DNA of 30,910 nucleotides from CAVALG01 sp963656085 (lineage in GTDB: Bacteria > Bacillota > Clostridia > Oscillospirales > Acutalibacteraceae). Where the stretch lies: contig CAVKHV010000014.1 of the NCBI GenBank assembly GCA_963656085.1, positions 1 to 30,910 of the forward strand, given 5' to 3'. The position numbers and the translations under genes are program-made. Below, piece after piece: positions 25,593-30,910 of the stretch. The notes under the pieces are model-generated. The model searched no databases and was not told where the DNA came from. It saw only the letters and a program-made list of their open reading frames with translations. The number at the start of each line of letters is the position of its first letter. Within the stretch, counting starts at the first letter, position 1.

Positions 25593-25690
25593 CGGTCGAA
25601 AGACCGTGATTTCCAAGCGCCGTACAAGGTTGAGACTGAATAGAATGGAAAACCATATCTATTGGTCTTGATTTGTACGGCGCTTTTTTT
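25593..25690 (+). ncRNA. Candidate structured RNA ending in an intrinsic terminator
   Basis: Two elements lie together. The first is CGGTC-GAAA-GACCG (25593-25606), a stem with a GNRA-type tetraloop. The second is a long hairpin with a perfect 13-bp base (25615-25627 with 25673-25685), an imperfect middle and an inner stem (25639-25648 with 25653-25663, one bulge), followed by a run of seven Ts (25684-25690). The simplest role is terminator of the SOS cassette. The tetraloop and continued pairing suggest a more defined RNA. I do not recognise the class. Confidence 0.5.
25615..25690 (+). terminator. Terminator of the SOS-like cassette
   Basis: The 13-bp stem AAGCGCCGTACAA/TTGTACGGCGCTT with a T7 tail lies 69 bases after the YolD stop. 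The long internal arm is unusual for a simple terminator. Confidence 0.85.
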
Positions 25691-25719
25691 GTGCGCAAAA
25701 ATACTTGTACGGTAATTGG

Positions 25720-25757
25720 AGTCCTTTCCTCGGCTTGCCCGGGAAAGGACTTTTTTT
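25720..25757 (+). terminator. Second terminator or attenuator
   Basis: The perfect 10-bp stem AGTCCTTTCC/GGAAAGGACT (25720-25729 with 25742-25751) is followed by seven Ts (25751-25757). Its right arm includes GGAAAGGA, a possible ribosome site for the small ORF starting at 25758, so the hairpin could also limit that ORF's translation. Confidence 0.8.
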
Positions 25758-25871
25758 ATGTATGTAAATATAACGGAATTATTTTTTATTGCCGACTGTT
25801 TCACTACACCGAACCGCAAAGGAGAAGATGCAGTGGAAAAGTGGCAGTGCTACATAGCCGGATATCCGTAA
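25758..25871 (+). CDS. Possible 37-residue small protein
   Basis: ATG 25758 opens a 37-codon frame ending in TAA (25869-25871). The product begins MYVNITELFFIADCF and ends with a WQCYIAGYP segment. It has balanced, protein-like composition with two Cys, one Trp and several charged residues. AAAGGA (25744-25749) lies 8 bases before the ATG but sits in the right arm of a terminator hairpin. No other gene overlaps it. It could be a real regulated micro-protein, the remains of an older gene or chance. I recognise no family. Confidence 0.4.
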   Translation: MYVNITELFFIADCFTTPNRKGEDAVEKWQCYIAGYP

Positions 25872-25877
25872 TCTCCA

Positions 25878-25910
25878 GAATTTTTGAATCCGAACCATTT
25901 TCAAAAATTC
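25878..25910 (+). promoter_or_regulatory. 11-bp hairpin upstream of the sigma-like gene
   Basis: GAATTTTTGAA (25878-25888) and TTCAAAAATTC (25900-25910) pair perfectly around an 11-base loop. The AAGGAG ribosome site (25917-25922) is just outside the stem, so the hairpin leaves it free. There is no strong T-run after it. It could be a leader structure or protein-binding site. Confidence 0.5.
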
Positions 25911-25931
25911 AATTTTAAGGAGATTACAACA

Positions 25932-26507
25932 ATGAGAAAGCTGTTTTTTGTAAAGAAGAATGTAAACGAACCCACAGGGGCAAGTAATTGGATAGAAATG
26001 AATGTCGATGAATTTAATAAATTCATTTCGACGGAGGAAGGAAAAGCGAGAAAGAACAATTTTGCGCCGTTGTTCGGCTTTGGTGCAGGCGACGCCGATT
26101 ATTACATTGAAACGACTCGCGAGGAGGTAAGCAAAATACGCAAAGAAAACAACCGTCACGCATATTTGAAAAGGCTTGAGAAAGAGTCAGGCTGTGTAAC
26201 GGTTTCTTTGAACGAGCTTGATCAGTACGGCGAGAACGAACAAGAAGATAGAATTGTCGATCCGACCGCTTTTGTAGACAAGATATATATTGCAAAAGAA
26301 ACCTCGGCGGAGATACAAAAAGCCTTGTCGATGCTGACAGACAAACAACGCGATATTATCTGTTCGCTTGTATACACAGATGAACCCGTAAGAGTTATAG
26401 ATTACGCAAAAGCCCATAACATGACGAGCGTTGCCGTAATTCAAACAAAAGAACGGGCATTGAAGCAACTGAAAAAAATATTGATTAAGTTCGGTATAGG
26501 GGGTTAA
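25932..26507 (+). CDS. Sigma-70 region 4-like factor of a mobile element
   Basis: ATG 25932 is preceded by AAGGAG (25917-25922). The 191-residue protein has an N-terminal half without recognisable sigma region 2 (about 1-90). It then has a C-terminal sigma-70 region 4-like helix-turn-helix (about 133-182, with MLTDKQRDIICSLVY and AHNMTSVAVIQTKERALKQL). Such sigma-like proteins are common near the integrase end of Tn916-type and other Clostridial conjugative elements, where they control element genes. There is no downstream terminator before the next gene, so it may share a transcript with the small genes that follow. DNA binding is likely; true sigma activity is not shown. Confidence 0.8.
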   Translation: MRKLFFVKKNVNEPTGASNWIEMNVDEFNKFISTEEGKARKNNFAPLFGFGAGDADYYIETTREEVSKIRKENNRHAYLKRLEKESGCVTVSLNELDQYGENEQEDRIVDPTAFVDKIYIAKETSAEIQKALSMLTDKQRDIICSLVYTDEPVRVIDYAKAHNMTSVAVIQTKERALKQLKKILIKFGIGG

Positions 26508-26512
26508 TTTTC

Positions 26513-26564
26513 GGCACTTTTTTCAGCAATCCAATATAGAGAGCAAAAAAGAAAGGAAAGTGCC
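26513..26564 (+). promoter_or_regulatory. Hairpin sequestering the ribosome site of the 26566 gene
   Basis: GGCACTTT (26513-26520) pairs with AAAGTGCC (26557-26564), extended by three more pairs, two of them G-T (to 26523/26554). The right arm takes up most of the ribosome site (AAAGGAAA) and ends one base before the ATG, so translation should be low unless the stem opens. Confidence 0.6.
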
Positions 26565-26565
26565 A

Positions 26566-26856
26566 ATGAATACTAACTTAAAAACCATTTTGGAGAAAAA
26601 CCACAAAGGCAAAAGTAATGCGATCAAGAGCTTTCAGCTTGAACGGTTGACGAATCTGACCGGAAGCCAGATCAGAGAACGCGTAAATGAATTGCGGTGC
26701 AACGGAGTCCCCGTTTGCAGCGGTCGTTCCGGATATTACATAGCCGCTTCAAGAGAAGAACTGAACCATACAATCGCACAGCTTACCAGCCGCGTTTCAC
26801 AAATCAATAAAGCAATCAAAGGACTAAAAGCAACATTGGAGGATTATCATGAATAA
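26566..26856 (+). CDS. Small HTH-type phage/ICE DNA-binding protein
   Basis: I use ATG 26566, since AAAGGAAA (26552-26559) is the only ribosome site; the GTG at 26560 is too close to it. The 96-residue product has a winged-helix-like N-terminus (about 10-60) with LERLTNLTGSQIRERVNELR as helix-turn-helix and VCSGRSGYYIA as wing. A coiled-coil-like helix follows (about 62-92). The pattern recalls small HTH proteins of Bacillota phages and conjugative elements. The ribosome site is largely paired in an upstream hairpin (26513-26564). It overlaps the next gene by 8 bases. The HTH call is moderate; the target is unknown. Confidence 0.7.
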   Translation: MNTNLKTILEKNHKGKSNAIKSFQLERLTNLTGSQIRERVNELRCNGVPVCSGRSGYYIAASREELNHTIAQLTSRVSQINKAIKGLKATLEDYHE

Positions 26857-27337
26857 CAGAACAAAAACAATCTATAACACTTCTATTTACTCTCACGAAT
26901 GGGCTGAGATTGACGACTATAACCATCGTAGGCTATATGCCATTCTCGGTTTCAGAACACTCGGAGATTTCCTCGGTATGAGGGTGTACGATTTTCTGAA
27001 TATGAATCAGAACGACAGCGGTTATGCCGGCAATACAATCCTGGACTTATACAATTTCGTGAATCCGAATAACGAAATAGACGAAGCCATCTATTATGAT
27101 GCGATTGAACAGCCTATCAATACAAGGCGTTGGATTGCAGAGCACGGCTCAGCCGAGAATATTACAATCGAAGAAATCATCTTTGATCCGCTGATGAATA
27201 AGGAAGCTCTGAACAATATTTTCAATAGCATTTGCCGCGCCTTTTACAAATCGAGCGAGTATAGCATCCGCCAATACAGATATGCCTACTTGCGTGATGT
27301 CCCGAAAAACAAGAGGGTGCCGCATGAACAAGAGTGA
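26849..27337 (+). CDS. Element-borne protein of unknown function
   Basis: ATG 26849 overlaps the end of the previous gene by 8 bases, with GGAGG (26839-26843) just upstream. The 162-residue protein is rich in Asn, Tyr and acidic residues and appears mostly helical, with a segment LGDFLGMRVYDFLNM and a basic C-terminal part with several Tyr-Arg pairs. There is no transmembrane helix, signal peptide or zinc motif. I do not recognise the family. Its end overlaps the first excisionase-like gene by 14 bases, so it belongs to the same small operon and probably acts in element maintenance or regulation (inference). Confidence 0.6.
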   Translation: MNNRTKTIYNTSIYSHEWAEIDDYNHRRLYAILGFRTLGDFLGMRVYDFLNMNQNDSGYAGNTILDLYNFVNPNNEIDEAIYYDAIEQPINTRRWIAEHGSAENITIEEIIFDPLMNKEALNNIFNSICRAFYKSSEYSIRQYRYAYLRDVPKNKRVPHEQE

Positions 27338-27536
27338 AAAAGAGAAGATGGTGCCTGTTTGGTTGAAAACCTGTCTTACATTGGAGGAAGCATCCGCATG
27401 TACGGGTATCGGCGTCGGCAGATTGAAAATGCTCTCTCAGGCAGACGACGGTAAAATAACAATTTGGATAGGTAACCGCAGAATGTTTAAGAGAAAGAAG
27501 CTTGAAGAATTATTGGAACAGTCGGCTTCCGTATAG
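27324..27536 (+). CDS. Excisionase-like small HTH protein (first copy)
   Basis: I place the start at ATG 27324, 7 bases after GAGGGTG; the frame extends further back inside the previous gene without a ribosome site. The 70-residue product has the Xis/HTH_17 layout: an LTLEEASACTGIGVGRLKML helix-turn-helix, then a beta wing with IWIGNRRMFKRKK and a short C-terminal helix. It is clearly paralogous to the protein at 27622-27825, with about half of residues matching by eye. Tn916-type Xis proteins bend DNA at the element ends to allow Int to excise. Whether this copy is an excisionase or a regulator is unclear; the second copy, next to int, is nearer the classical place. Confidence 0.78.
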   Translation: MNKSEKEKMVPVWLKTCLTLEEASACTGIGVGRLKMLSQADDGKITIWIGNRRMFKRKKLEELLEQSASV

Positions 27537-27539
27537 CAG

Positions 27540-27560
27540 GTGCGATTTTCAGATTCGCAC
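27540..27560. promoter_or_regulatory. Short hairpin after the first excisionase-like gene
   Basis: GTGCGA (27540-27545) and TCGCAC (27555-27560) form a 6-bp stem around 9 bases, with no T-tail. It may be an operator or a weak pausing structure. Confidence 0.35.
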
Positions 27561-27561
27561 A

Positions 27562-27591
27562 TTGGACGCTCTCCTTGTTATTCGTTATCAT
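27562..27591 (+). promoter_or_regulatory. Possible internal promoter of the second excisionase gene
   Basis: TTGGAC (27562-27567), an 18-bp spacer and TATCAT (27586-27591). Transcription would begin near 27598, after the left arm of the hairpin that covers the xis ribosome site, so this transcript would leave the site open. The match is moderate. Confidence 0.45.
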
Positions 27592-27614
27592 ATTACCGAT
27601 GAATAACAAGGAGA
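27570..27614 (+). promoter_or_regulatory. Hairpin sequestering the ribosome site of the second excisionase gene
   Basis: A perfect 14-bp stem (27570-27583 with 27601-27614) closes a 17-base loop. The right arm contains the whole AAGGAG ribosome site (27608-27613) of the gene starting at 27622. Any transcript arriving from upstream should fold this way and be poorly translated. Confidence 0.8.
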
Positions 27615-27621
27615 TGAGTCT

Positions 27622-27825
27622 ATGGCTACAAGAGAAACTATACCGATATGGGAAAAGAGAAATCTGACACTTGAAGAAGCTGCCGAGTATTTTGGAATCG
27701 GGGTGTCGAAAATCAGAGAGTTGTCAAATCAAGAGGGCTGCGAATTTGTGCTTTGGATCGGTACGAAAAGATTGATAAAGAGAACAAAGCTTGAGCAGTA
27801 CCTTGATAATGCAAATTCGATATAA
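27622..27825 (+). CDS. xis: Excisionase (Tn916 Xis-like, second copy)
   Basis: The 67-residue protein is the same length as Tn916 Xis and shares its plan as I remember it: a short IPIWEKRNLTLEEAAEY opening, HTH (FGIGVSKIRELS), beta wing FVLWIGTKRLIKR and C-terminal helix ending in NANSI. Xis binds element ends and turns integrase toward excision. It sits 12 bases before the integrase gene, the classical xis-int order. Its ribosome site is hidden in a perfect 14-bp stem (27570-27614), with a possible internal promoter between the arms. This suggests tight control, so that read-through from upstream genes does not trigger excision (inference). Confidence 0.88.
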   Translation: MATRETIPIWEKRNLTLEEAAEYFGIGVSKIRELSNQEGCEFVLWIGTKRLIKRTKLEQYLDNANSI

Positions 27826-27837
27826 GGAGGAATGTTT

Positions 27838-29115
27838 ATGAGTGCCGGAAACATAAAATCAAATTCAACTACGAAGCGAATGGATAGCAATAGAGTGAGG
27901 CTGTATACAGGTGAGTCTCAAAGACCGAACGGAACATATATGTATCGGTGGACAGACGCGCAAGGCAAAAGGCATTATATATACGCTCCTACGCTTGAAA
28001 AACTGCGAGAAGAAGAAAAGCTCATAATTGTTGATGAGCACGACGGTATAAAGCAGGAAAATAAACTGCTGACACTTAATGACCTGTTTGAGCTTTGGAA
28101 AGATACCAAACGCGGAATTAAGGACAGCACATTTCAAAACTACATTTATATGTATAACCTTATTGTTGCACCGAACTTCGGGAAAAACAGAGTTCAGATG
28201 ATAAAGAAATCGGATGTCAAAAAGTTCTATAACCGCCTTGCAGACGGCAAGCGTATGCAGGTCGCAACAATAGATAACATTCATAATGTGCTTCACCAAG
28301 TTTTCCAAATTGCCGTTGACGATAATATTATCCGTATAAACCCAACGGACAATATGTTGCGTGAGCTGAAAATGTCCCGTGACTATCGTTCCGAAAAGAG
28401 AAAGGCTCTGACAATCAAGGAACAGGAGATTTTCTTATCCTATATGAAAAAGAACCCGAAGTACCAGCATTGGTTTCCTGTATTCTTCATTATGTTGAAT
28501 ACGGGTATGCGTGTCGGTGAGCTTACGGGACTCAGATGGGTAGATGTTGACCTCGACGGTGGAATGATTAAGATAAATCATACATTGGTGTATTACAAAA
28601 AGGCGGATGGCAAATGCAGCTACACTATCAATACAACAAAAACCGAAGCCGGAGATCGTGAGATACCAATGACCGAAGAAGTGAAGTCGGCGTTTCTTGC
28701 CGTCAAAGAGTTCTATGATGATATCGGAATGAAATGCCATGCAAGCGTAGACGGATATACAGACTTTATTTTCCTTAATCGTGACGGAAATCTCCACAAC
28801 CAATCCTCATTAAACAATGCCATTCACCGAATCAGGAGAGATTGTAACGATGAAATACTGCTAAACAGAAAAACGGACAAAGAGCCGGTGCTGCTGCCCT
28901 ATTTCACCTGCCATCATTTGCGGCATACTTTTGCGACGCGGCTTTGCGAGTCGGGTATCAATATTAAGGTCATTCAAAATGTATTAGGTCATGTTGACAT
29001 TTCTACAACAATGAACATCTATATAGATGTCACCAATGACTTGAAAAAAGAAGAAATGCTGACCTATGCGAAGTTTGTCGGAAACAGTAAAGGTGAAATT
29101 GAAACGGCTGTTTAA
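27838..29115 (+). CDS. int: Tyrosine recombinase/integrase (Tn916 Int-like)
   Basis: I take ATG 27838, 7 bases after AAGGAGG (27824-27830); the ATG at 27832 is one base from that site. The 425-residue protein has an N-terminal arm-binding-like domain (about 15-75, with YMYRWTDAQGKRHYIYAPTL), a SAM-like core-binding domain (about 78-175) and a catalytic domain (about 190-410). Residues are complete: R225 in GMRVGELTGL, K268 in TKTEAGDREIP, H359-x-x-R362, H385 in VLGHVD and Y395 in MNIYIDV. Tn916 Int is of similar length and architecture. It would integrate and excise the element whose end lies here, with the Xis protein as directionality factor. A terminator follows the stop. Confidence 0.96.
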   Translation: MSAGNIKSNSTTKRMDSNRVRLYTGESQRPNGTYMYRWTDAQGKRHYIYAPTLEKLREEEKLIIVDEHDGIKQENKLLTLNDLFELWKDTKRGIKDSTFQNYIYMYNLIVAPNFGKNRVQMIKKSDVKKFYNRLADGKRMQVATIDNIHNVLHQVFQIAVDDNIIRINPTDNMLRELKMSRDYRSEKRKALTIKEQEIFLSYMKKNPKYQHWFPVFFIMLNTGMRVGELTGLRWVDVDLDGGMIKINHTLVYYKKADGKCSYTINTTKTEAGDREIPMTEEVKSAFLAVKEFYDDIGMKCHASVDGYTDFIFLNRDGNLHNQSSLNNAIHRIRRDCNDEILLNRKTDKEPVLLPYFTCHHLRHTFATRLCESGINIKVIQNVLGHVDISTTMNIYIDVTNDLKKEEMLTYAKFVGNSKGEIETAV

Positions 29116-29122
29116 TCAATAG

Positions 29123-29168
29123 AAAGAGAGATGTCAAGGACATAGTTCTGCGGCATCTCTCTTTTTTT
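29123..29168 (+). terminator. Intrinsic terminator after int
   Basis: The 11-bp stem AAAGAGAGATG/CATCTCTCTTT (29123-29133 with 29154-29164), extended by a G-T and a G-C pair, ends in seven Ts (29162-29168). It separates int from the zinc-ribbon gene. Confidence 0.9.
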
Positions 29169-29197
29169 GCACATTTCTCTTTTTTCGATAACTGAGA

Positions 29198-29203
29198 TAT
29201 ACT
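29198..29203 (+). promoter_or_regulatory. Possible -10 box of the zinc-ribbon protein gene
   Basis: TATACT at 29198-29203, with no convincing -35 at the usual distance (the T-rich TTTCTC at 29174-29179 is the best). Expected transcription would start near 29210, only a few bases before the ATG at 29215, which favours the later ATG at 29233. Confidence 0.35.
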
Positions 29204-29232
29204 AAAGGCACAAAATGAAAGGTGTTTTTAGT

Positions 29233-30615
29233 ATGGATAACAGTATCACGAATATGAAACCGCATCTTGTAAAAGAGTGGTCCGAACGGAACTTGCCGCT
29301 GAGTCCCGACAAAGTACCTTACGGCTCAAATAAACTGTATTGGTGGAAAGGTTCGTGTGGACACGAATGGGAAGCAAGTGCAAAGGCTCGTTCTGCCGGA
29401 GAAAAGTGTCCTATATGCTCCGGGGCAAGAGTTGTTGCAGGAATCAATGATCTGAAAACGATATGTCCCTCGTTAGCCGATGAATGGTCAACGAAGAATA
29501 AAATAAAGCCGACACAGGTTTCTGTCGGTTCTCATAAGAAAGTGTTATGGCACGGAAAGTGCGGTCACGAATGGACGGCAGTAATTAAAAACCGAGTACG
29601 CGGTGCAGGCTGTCCATATTGCTCACACAACATTGTTCTCCCCGAATTTAATGATCTCGCTTCACGGTTTCCGAAGCTTGCAGCAGAATGGTCGGAAAGG
29701 AACTATCCGCTGCGCCCGAATATGGTTACGGCATTTAAGAATAAAAAGGTGTGGTGGAAATGCAGTCTCGGACACGAATGGCATACTTTGATATCCACAA
29801 GAGCCGGAGGCAGTCAATGCCCTTATTGCAGCGGCATTAAATTACTGAAAGGTTTTAATGACCTTGCCACTACGCATCCCGCGATTGCAGAAGAATGGTC
29901 GGAATTAAACTATCCGCTTCTCCCCGAACAGGTCAATGAAAAGTCTACGAAGAATGTTTGGTGGAAGTGTAAGGTATGCGGCAATGAGTGGAAGGCTGTA
30001 ATCAATGCTCGTGTAAAAGGCGTTTCCTGTCCTGTTTGTGCTGAACGAAAGGTATTGAAAGGATATAATGATTTAGCAACAACAGACGCTGCGCTATGCA
30101 AAGAATGGGACTACGAAAAGAACAAGGTTGAGCCAACGGAGATTTCAAGAAACTCGCATAATCGTGCGTGGTGGTTATGTAGTTACGGACATAGTTGGAA
30201 CGCAAAAATATGTGAGCGAACTCACGAGGGTAAAACCTGTACGGTTTGCGAATCCGAATTTGATAGCTTGCTCGTTCAACTTTTGGTTTCGCTTTATGCA
30301 AAACAGTATAATATGAGAGTGGCAACATTTGACGATAATATAATCGGGCTGCCGTTGGAAACATATATCCCTGATATGTTCTCTGCTATTGAGCGTGTAA
30401 ATAAAAAGACAGGTAATGAAAGGGCGGTTAAAGAGCACCTATGTAAAATGAACGGAATATCGTACTTTGAGGTTTCAGCAAATAATCGGCTTGAGCTGGC
30501 GGATAAAATCAAAAGGATATTTCGGGAGAAAAACATATATATTCTTTCAAACAGTCAGGAGGATATCGAACAGTGCAAAAAGGCTTTTCTCAGGTGGAAG
30601 GAGAAAACTCAATAA
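29233..30615 (+). CDS. Five-zinc-ribbon protein with putative restriction-endonuclease-like C-terminus
   Basis: I prefer ATG 29233, 8 bases after AAAGGTG (29218-29224), giving 460 residues; ATG 29215 is possible. Five repeats of about 65 residues follow, each with an EW or EWS(E/T)xN helix, a WWK or similar core with Cys/His and GHEW, and a closing CPxC pair. This is the probable zinc-ribbon domain I know as DUF4379. The ligand layout shifts: repeat 3 is KCSLGHEW and repeat 4 is CKVCGNEW without the His. The last part (about 345-460) has ETYIPD (E376, D381), AIE (E387), then K400-x-H402 and a GISYFEV strand. This is the order seen in Vsr/restriction-endonuclease-like folds, though the usual ExK is not exact. 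It lies just past int and its terminator, so it may be cargo of the element, perhaps a DNA-targeting defence protein (inference). Confidence 0.82.
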   Translation: MDNSITNMKPHLVKEWSERNLPLSPDKVPYGSNKLYWWKGSCGHEWEASAKARSAGEKCPICSGARVVAGINDLKTICPSLADEWSTKNKIKPTQVSVGSHKKVLWHGKCGHEWTAVIKNRVRGAGCPYCSHNIVLPEFNDLASRFPKLAAEWSERNYPLRPNMVTAFKNKKVWWKCSLGHEWHTLISTRAGGSQCPYCSGIKLLKGFNDLATTHPAIAEEWSELNYPLLPEQVNEKSTKNVWWKCKVCGNEWKAVINARVKGVSCPVCAERKVLKGYNDLATTDAALCKEWDYEKNKVEPTEISRNSHNRAWWLCSYGHSWNAKICERTHEGKTCTVCESEFDSLLVQLLVSLYAKQYNMRVATFDDNIIGLPLETYIPDMFSAIERVNKKTGNERAVKEHLCKMNGISYFEVSANNRLELADKIKRIFREKNIYILSNSQEDIEQCKKAFLRWKEKTQ

Positions 30616-30624
30616 TGATATCAC

Positions 30625-30653
30625 TTGATTTTCTTGGAGTTTTGGTGTATAAT
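30625..30653 (+). promoter_or_regulatory. Promoter near the window end
   Basis: TTGATT (30625-30630), a 17-bp spacer and TATAAT (30648-30653). The inverted TTTTGGTGTA (30640-30649) overlaps the -10 box. No gene immediately downstream is convincing; the transcript may serve a gene beyond the window. Confidence 0.55.
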
Positions 30654-30736
30654 GCAGTTATCTTTGAATGAGAGATGTGCTTCTTTGTCGGGCAATCGGA
30701 TACATCAAGCTTACACCTTACACCAAAAGTTACACC
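30640..30736. repeat. TTACACC repeat cluster with inverted partner
   Basis: TTACACC occurs at 30711-30717, 30718-30724 and 30730-30736. TACACCAAAA (30719-30728) is the exact reverse complement of TTTTGGTGTA (30640-30649). Such clusters can be arm-type integrase sites or repressor operators. Confidence 0.55.
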
Positions 30737-30756
30737 AATGTAAGCACACCGGAATT

Positions 30757-30835
30757 CTTGATAATTCTCGATATGGCTTTATTTGTGTGGTTTTATTATC
30801 GCGAAATGCCCGTAAATGCTTGATAATTCCCGATA
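30757..30835. repeat. 17-base direct repeat, possible attachment-region element
   Basis: CTTGATAATTCTCGATA (30757-30773) and CTTGATAATTCCCGATA (30819-30835) differ at one position and start 62 bases apart. A partial GATAATTCC continues after the second copy. They could be integrase or regulator binding sites. Confidence 0.5.
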
Positions 30836-30910
30836 ATTCCGGGTTTCTGTCCGAATCCCGACAATGAAACCGCTTGACAAATAAGTTGAGATAGCTTCTT
30901 ATATCCCTGC

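Larger units (their letters stand above)
25547..25931 (+). other. 385-bp structured spacer between the SOS cassette and the integrative element end
   Basis: This long gap holds a GAAA-tetraloop hairpin (25593-25606), a long terminator hairpin (25615-25690), a second terminator (25720-25757), a 37-codon ORF (25758-25871) and a hairpin near the next gene's ribosome site (25878-25910). I see no larger coding region that I trust. Confidence 0.75.
30616..30910. other. Terminal 295 bp: promoter and short repeats, no convincing gene
   Basis: After the zinc-ribbon gene I see a promoter (30625-30653), three TTACACC direct repeats with an inverted TTTTGGTGTA partner, a 17-base direct repeat (30757-30773 and 30819-30835) and a TTGACA near the end (30874-30879). 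The short frame at 30625-30867 has no ribosome site and starts inside the promoter, so I do not call it. The region may lie near an element end. Confidence 0.6.

Noticed and set aside
29116..29232. tRNA gene or tRNA 3' end as attachment site beside int
   Set aside because: No cloverleaf or acceptor-like sequence is visible; the interval is explained by the terminator and a possible -10 box.
30625..30867. 80-codon open frame on the plus strand
   Set aside because: It begins inside the promoter (-35 at 30625, -10 at 30648), has no ribosome site, and includes short repeat DNA.

Overview
The window looks like part of a Clostridia (Bacillota) chromosome, probably from a gut Oscillospirales/Ruminococcaceae-type organism. 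This rests on gene families, strong GGAGG ribosome binding sites, TTG/GTG starts and extended -10 promoters; no rRNA or marker gene is present to fix the species. Every gene I can support is on the + strand. I see no tRNA, rRNA or CRISPR array.

Region 1 (1-18625) is a long, tightly packed gene run without an obvious internal terminator. It starts inside a DUF5702-type protein and continues with a lipoprotein, a TadE-like pseudopilin, an A24 prepilin peptidase and a WG-repeat protein. This is the end of a Tad/Flp-type pilus or secretion locus whose ATPase and platform genes would lie upstream. It runs directly into a phospho-signalling set: an FHA-domain protein, a tiny membrane protein, a PP2C phosphatase, a transmembrane Ser/Thr kinase and a small membrane protein. 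The FHA protein and the small membrane protein share repeated (E/D)TTVL motifs, plausible kinase targets and FHA ligands. The run ends with a 4-TM protein and a 2271-residue Ig-like surface protein anchored by a C-terminal membrane helix. A terminator follows at 18641.

Region 2 (18684-21632) holds three stress-type genes: a macrodomain/HTH fusion, a vWA-domain protein and a WYL regulator. They are separated by hairpins, and the first and third have clear TTGNNN-17-TATAAT promoters.

Region 3 (21638-25546) is an SOS-like translesion cassette: a self-cleaving LexA-type repressor with two inverted repeats in its own promoter, an 81-aa protein, an ImmA/IrrE protease, a zinc-ribbon protein, a Y-family polymerase and a YolD-like protein. 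The repressor would silence the cassette until DNA damage triggers its cleavage. A 385-bp non-genic stretch follows, with strong RNA structures and a 37-codon ORF.

Region 4 (25932-30910) is the integrase end of a Tn916-like mobile element: a sigma-like factor, a small HTH-type protein, an unknown protein, two tandem excisionase-like proteins, a tyrosine integrase and, after a terminator, a protein with five zinc ribbons and a putative nuclease-like tail. Two genes here have Shine-Dalgarno sequences buried in hairpins. For one excisionase gene a candidate promoter lies so that its own transcript would escape the hairpin. The last 295 bp carry short repeats and a promoter, and may be near an element end.
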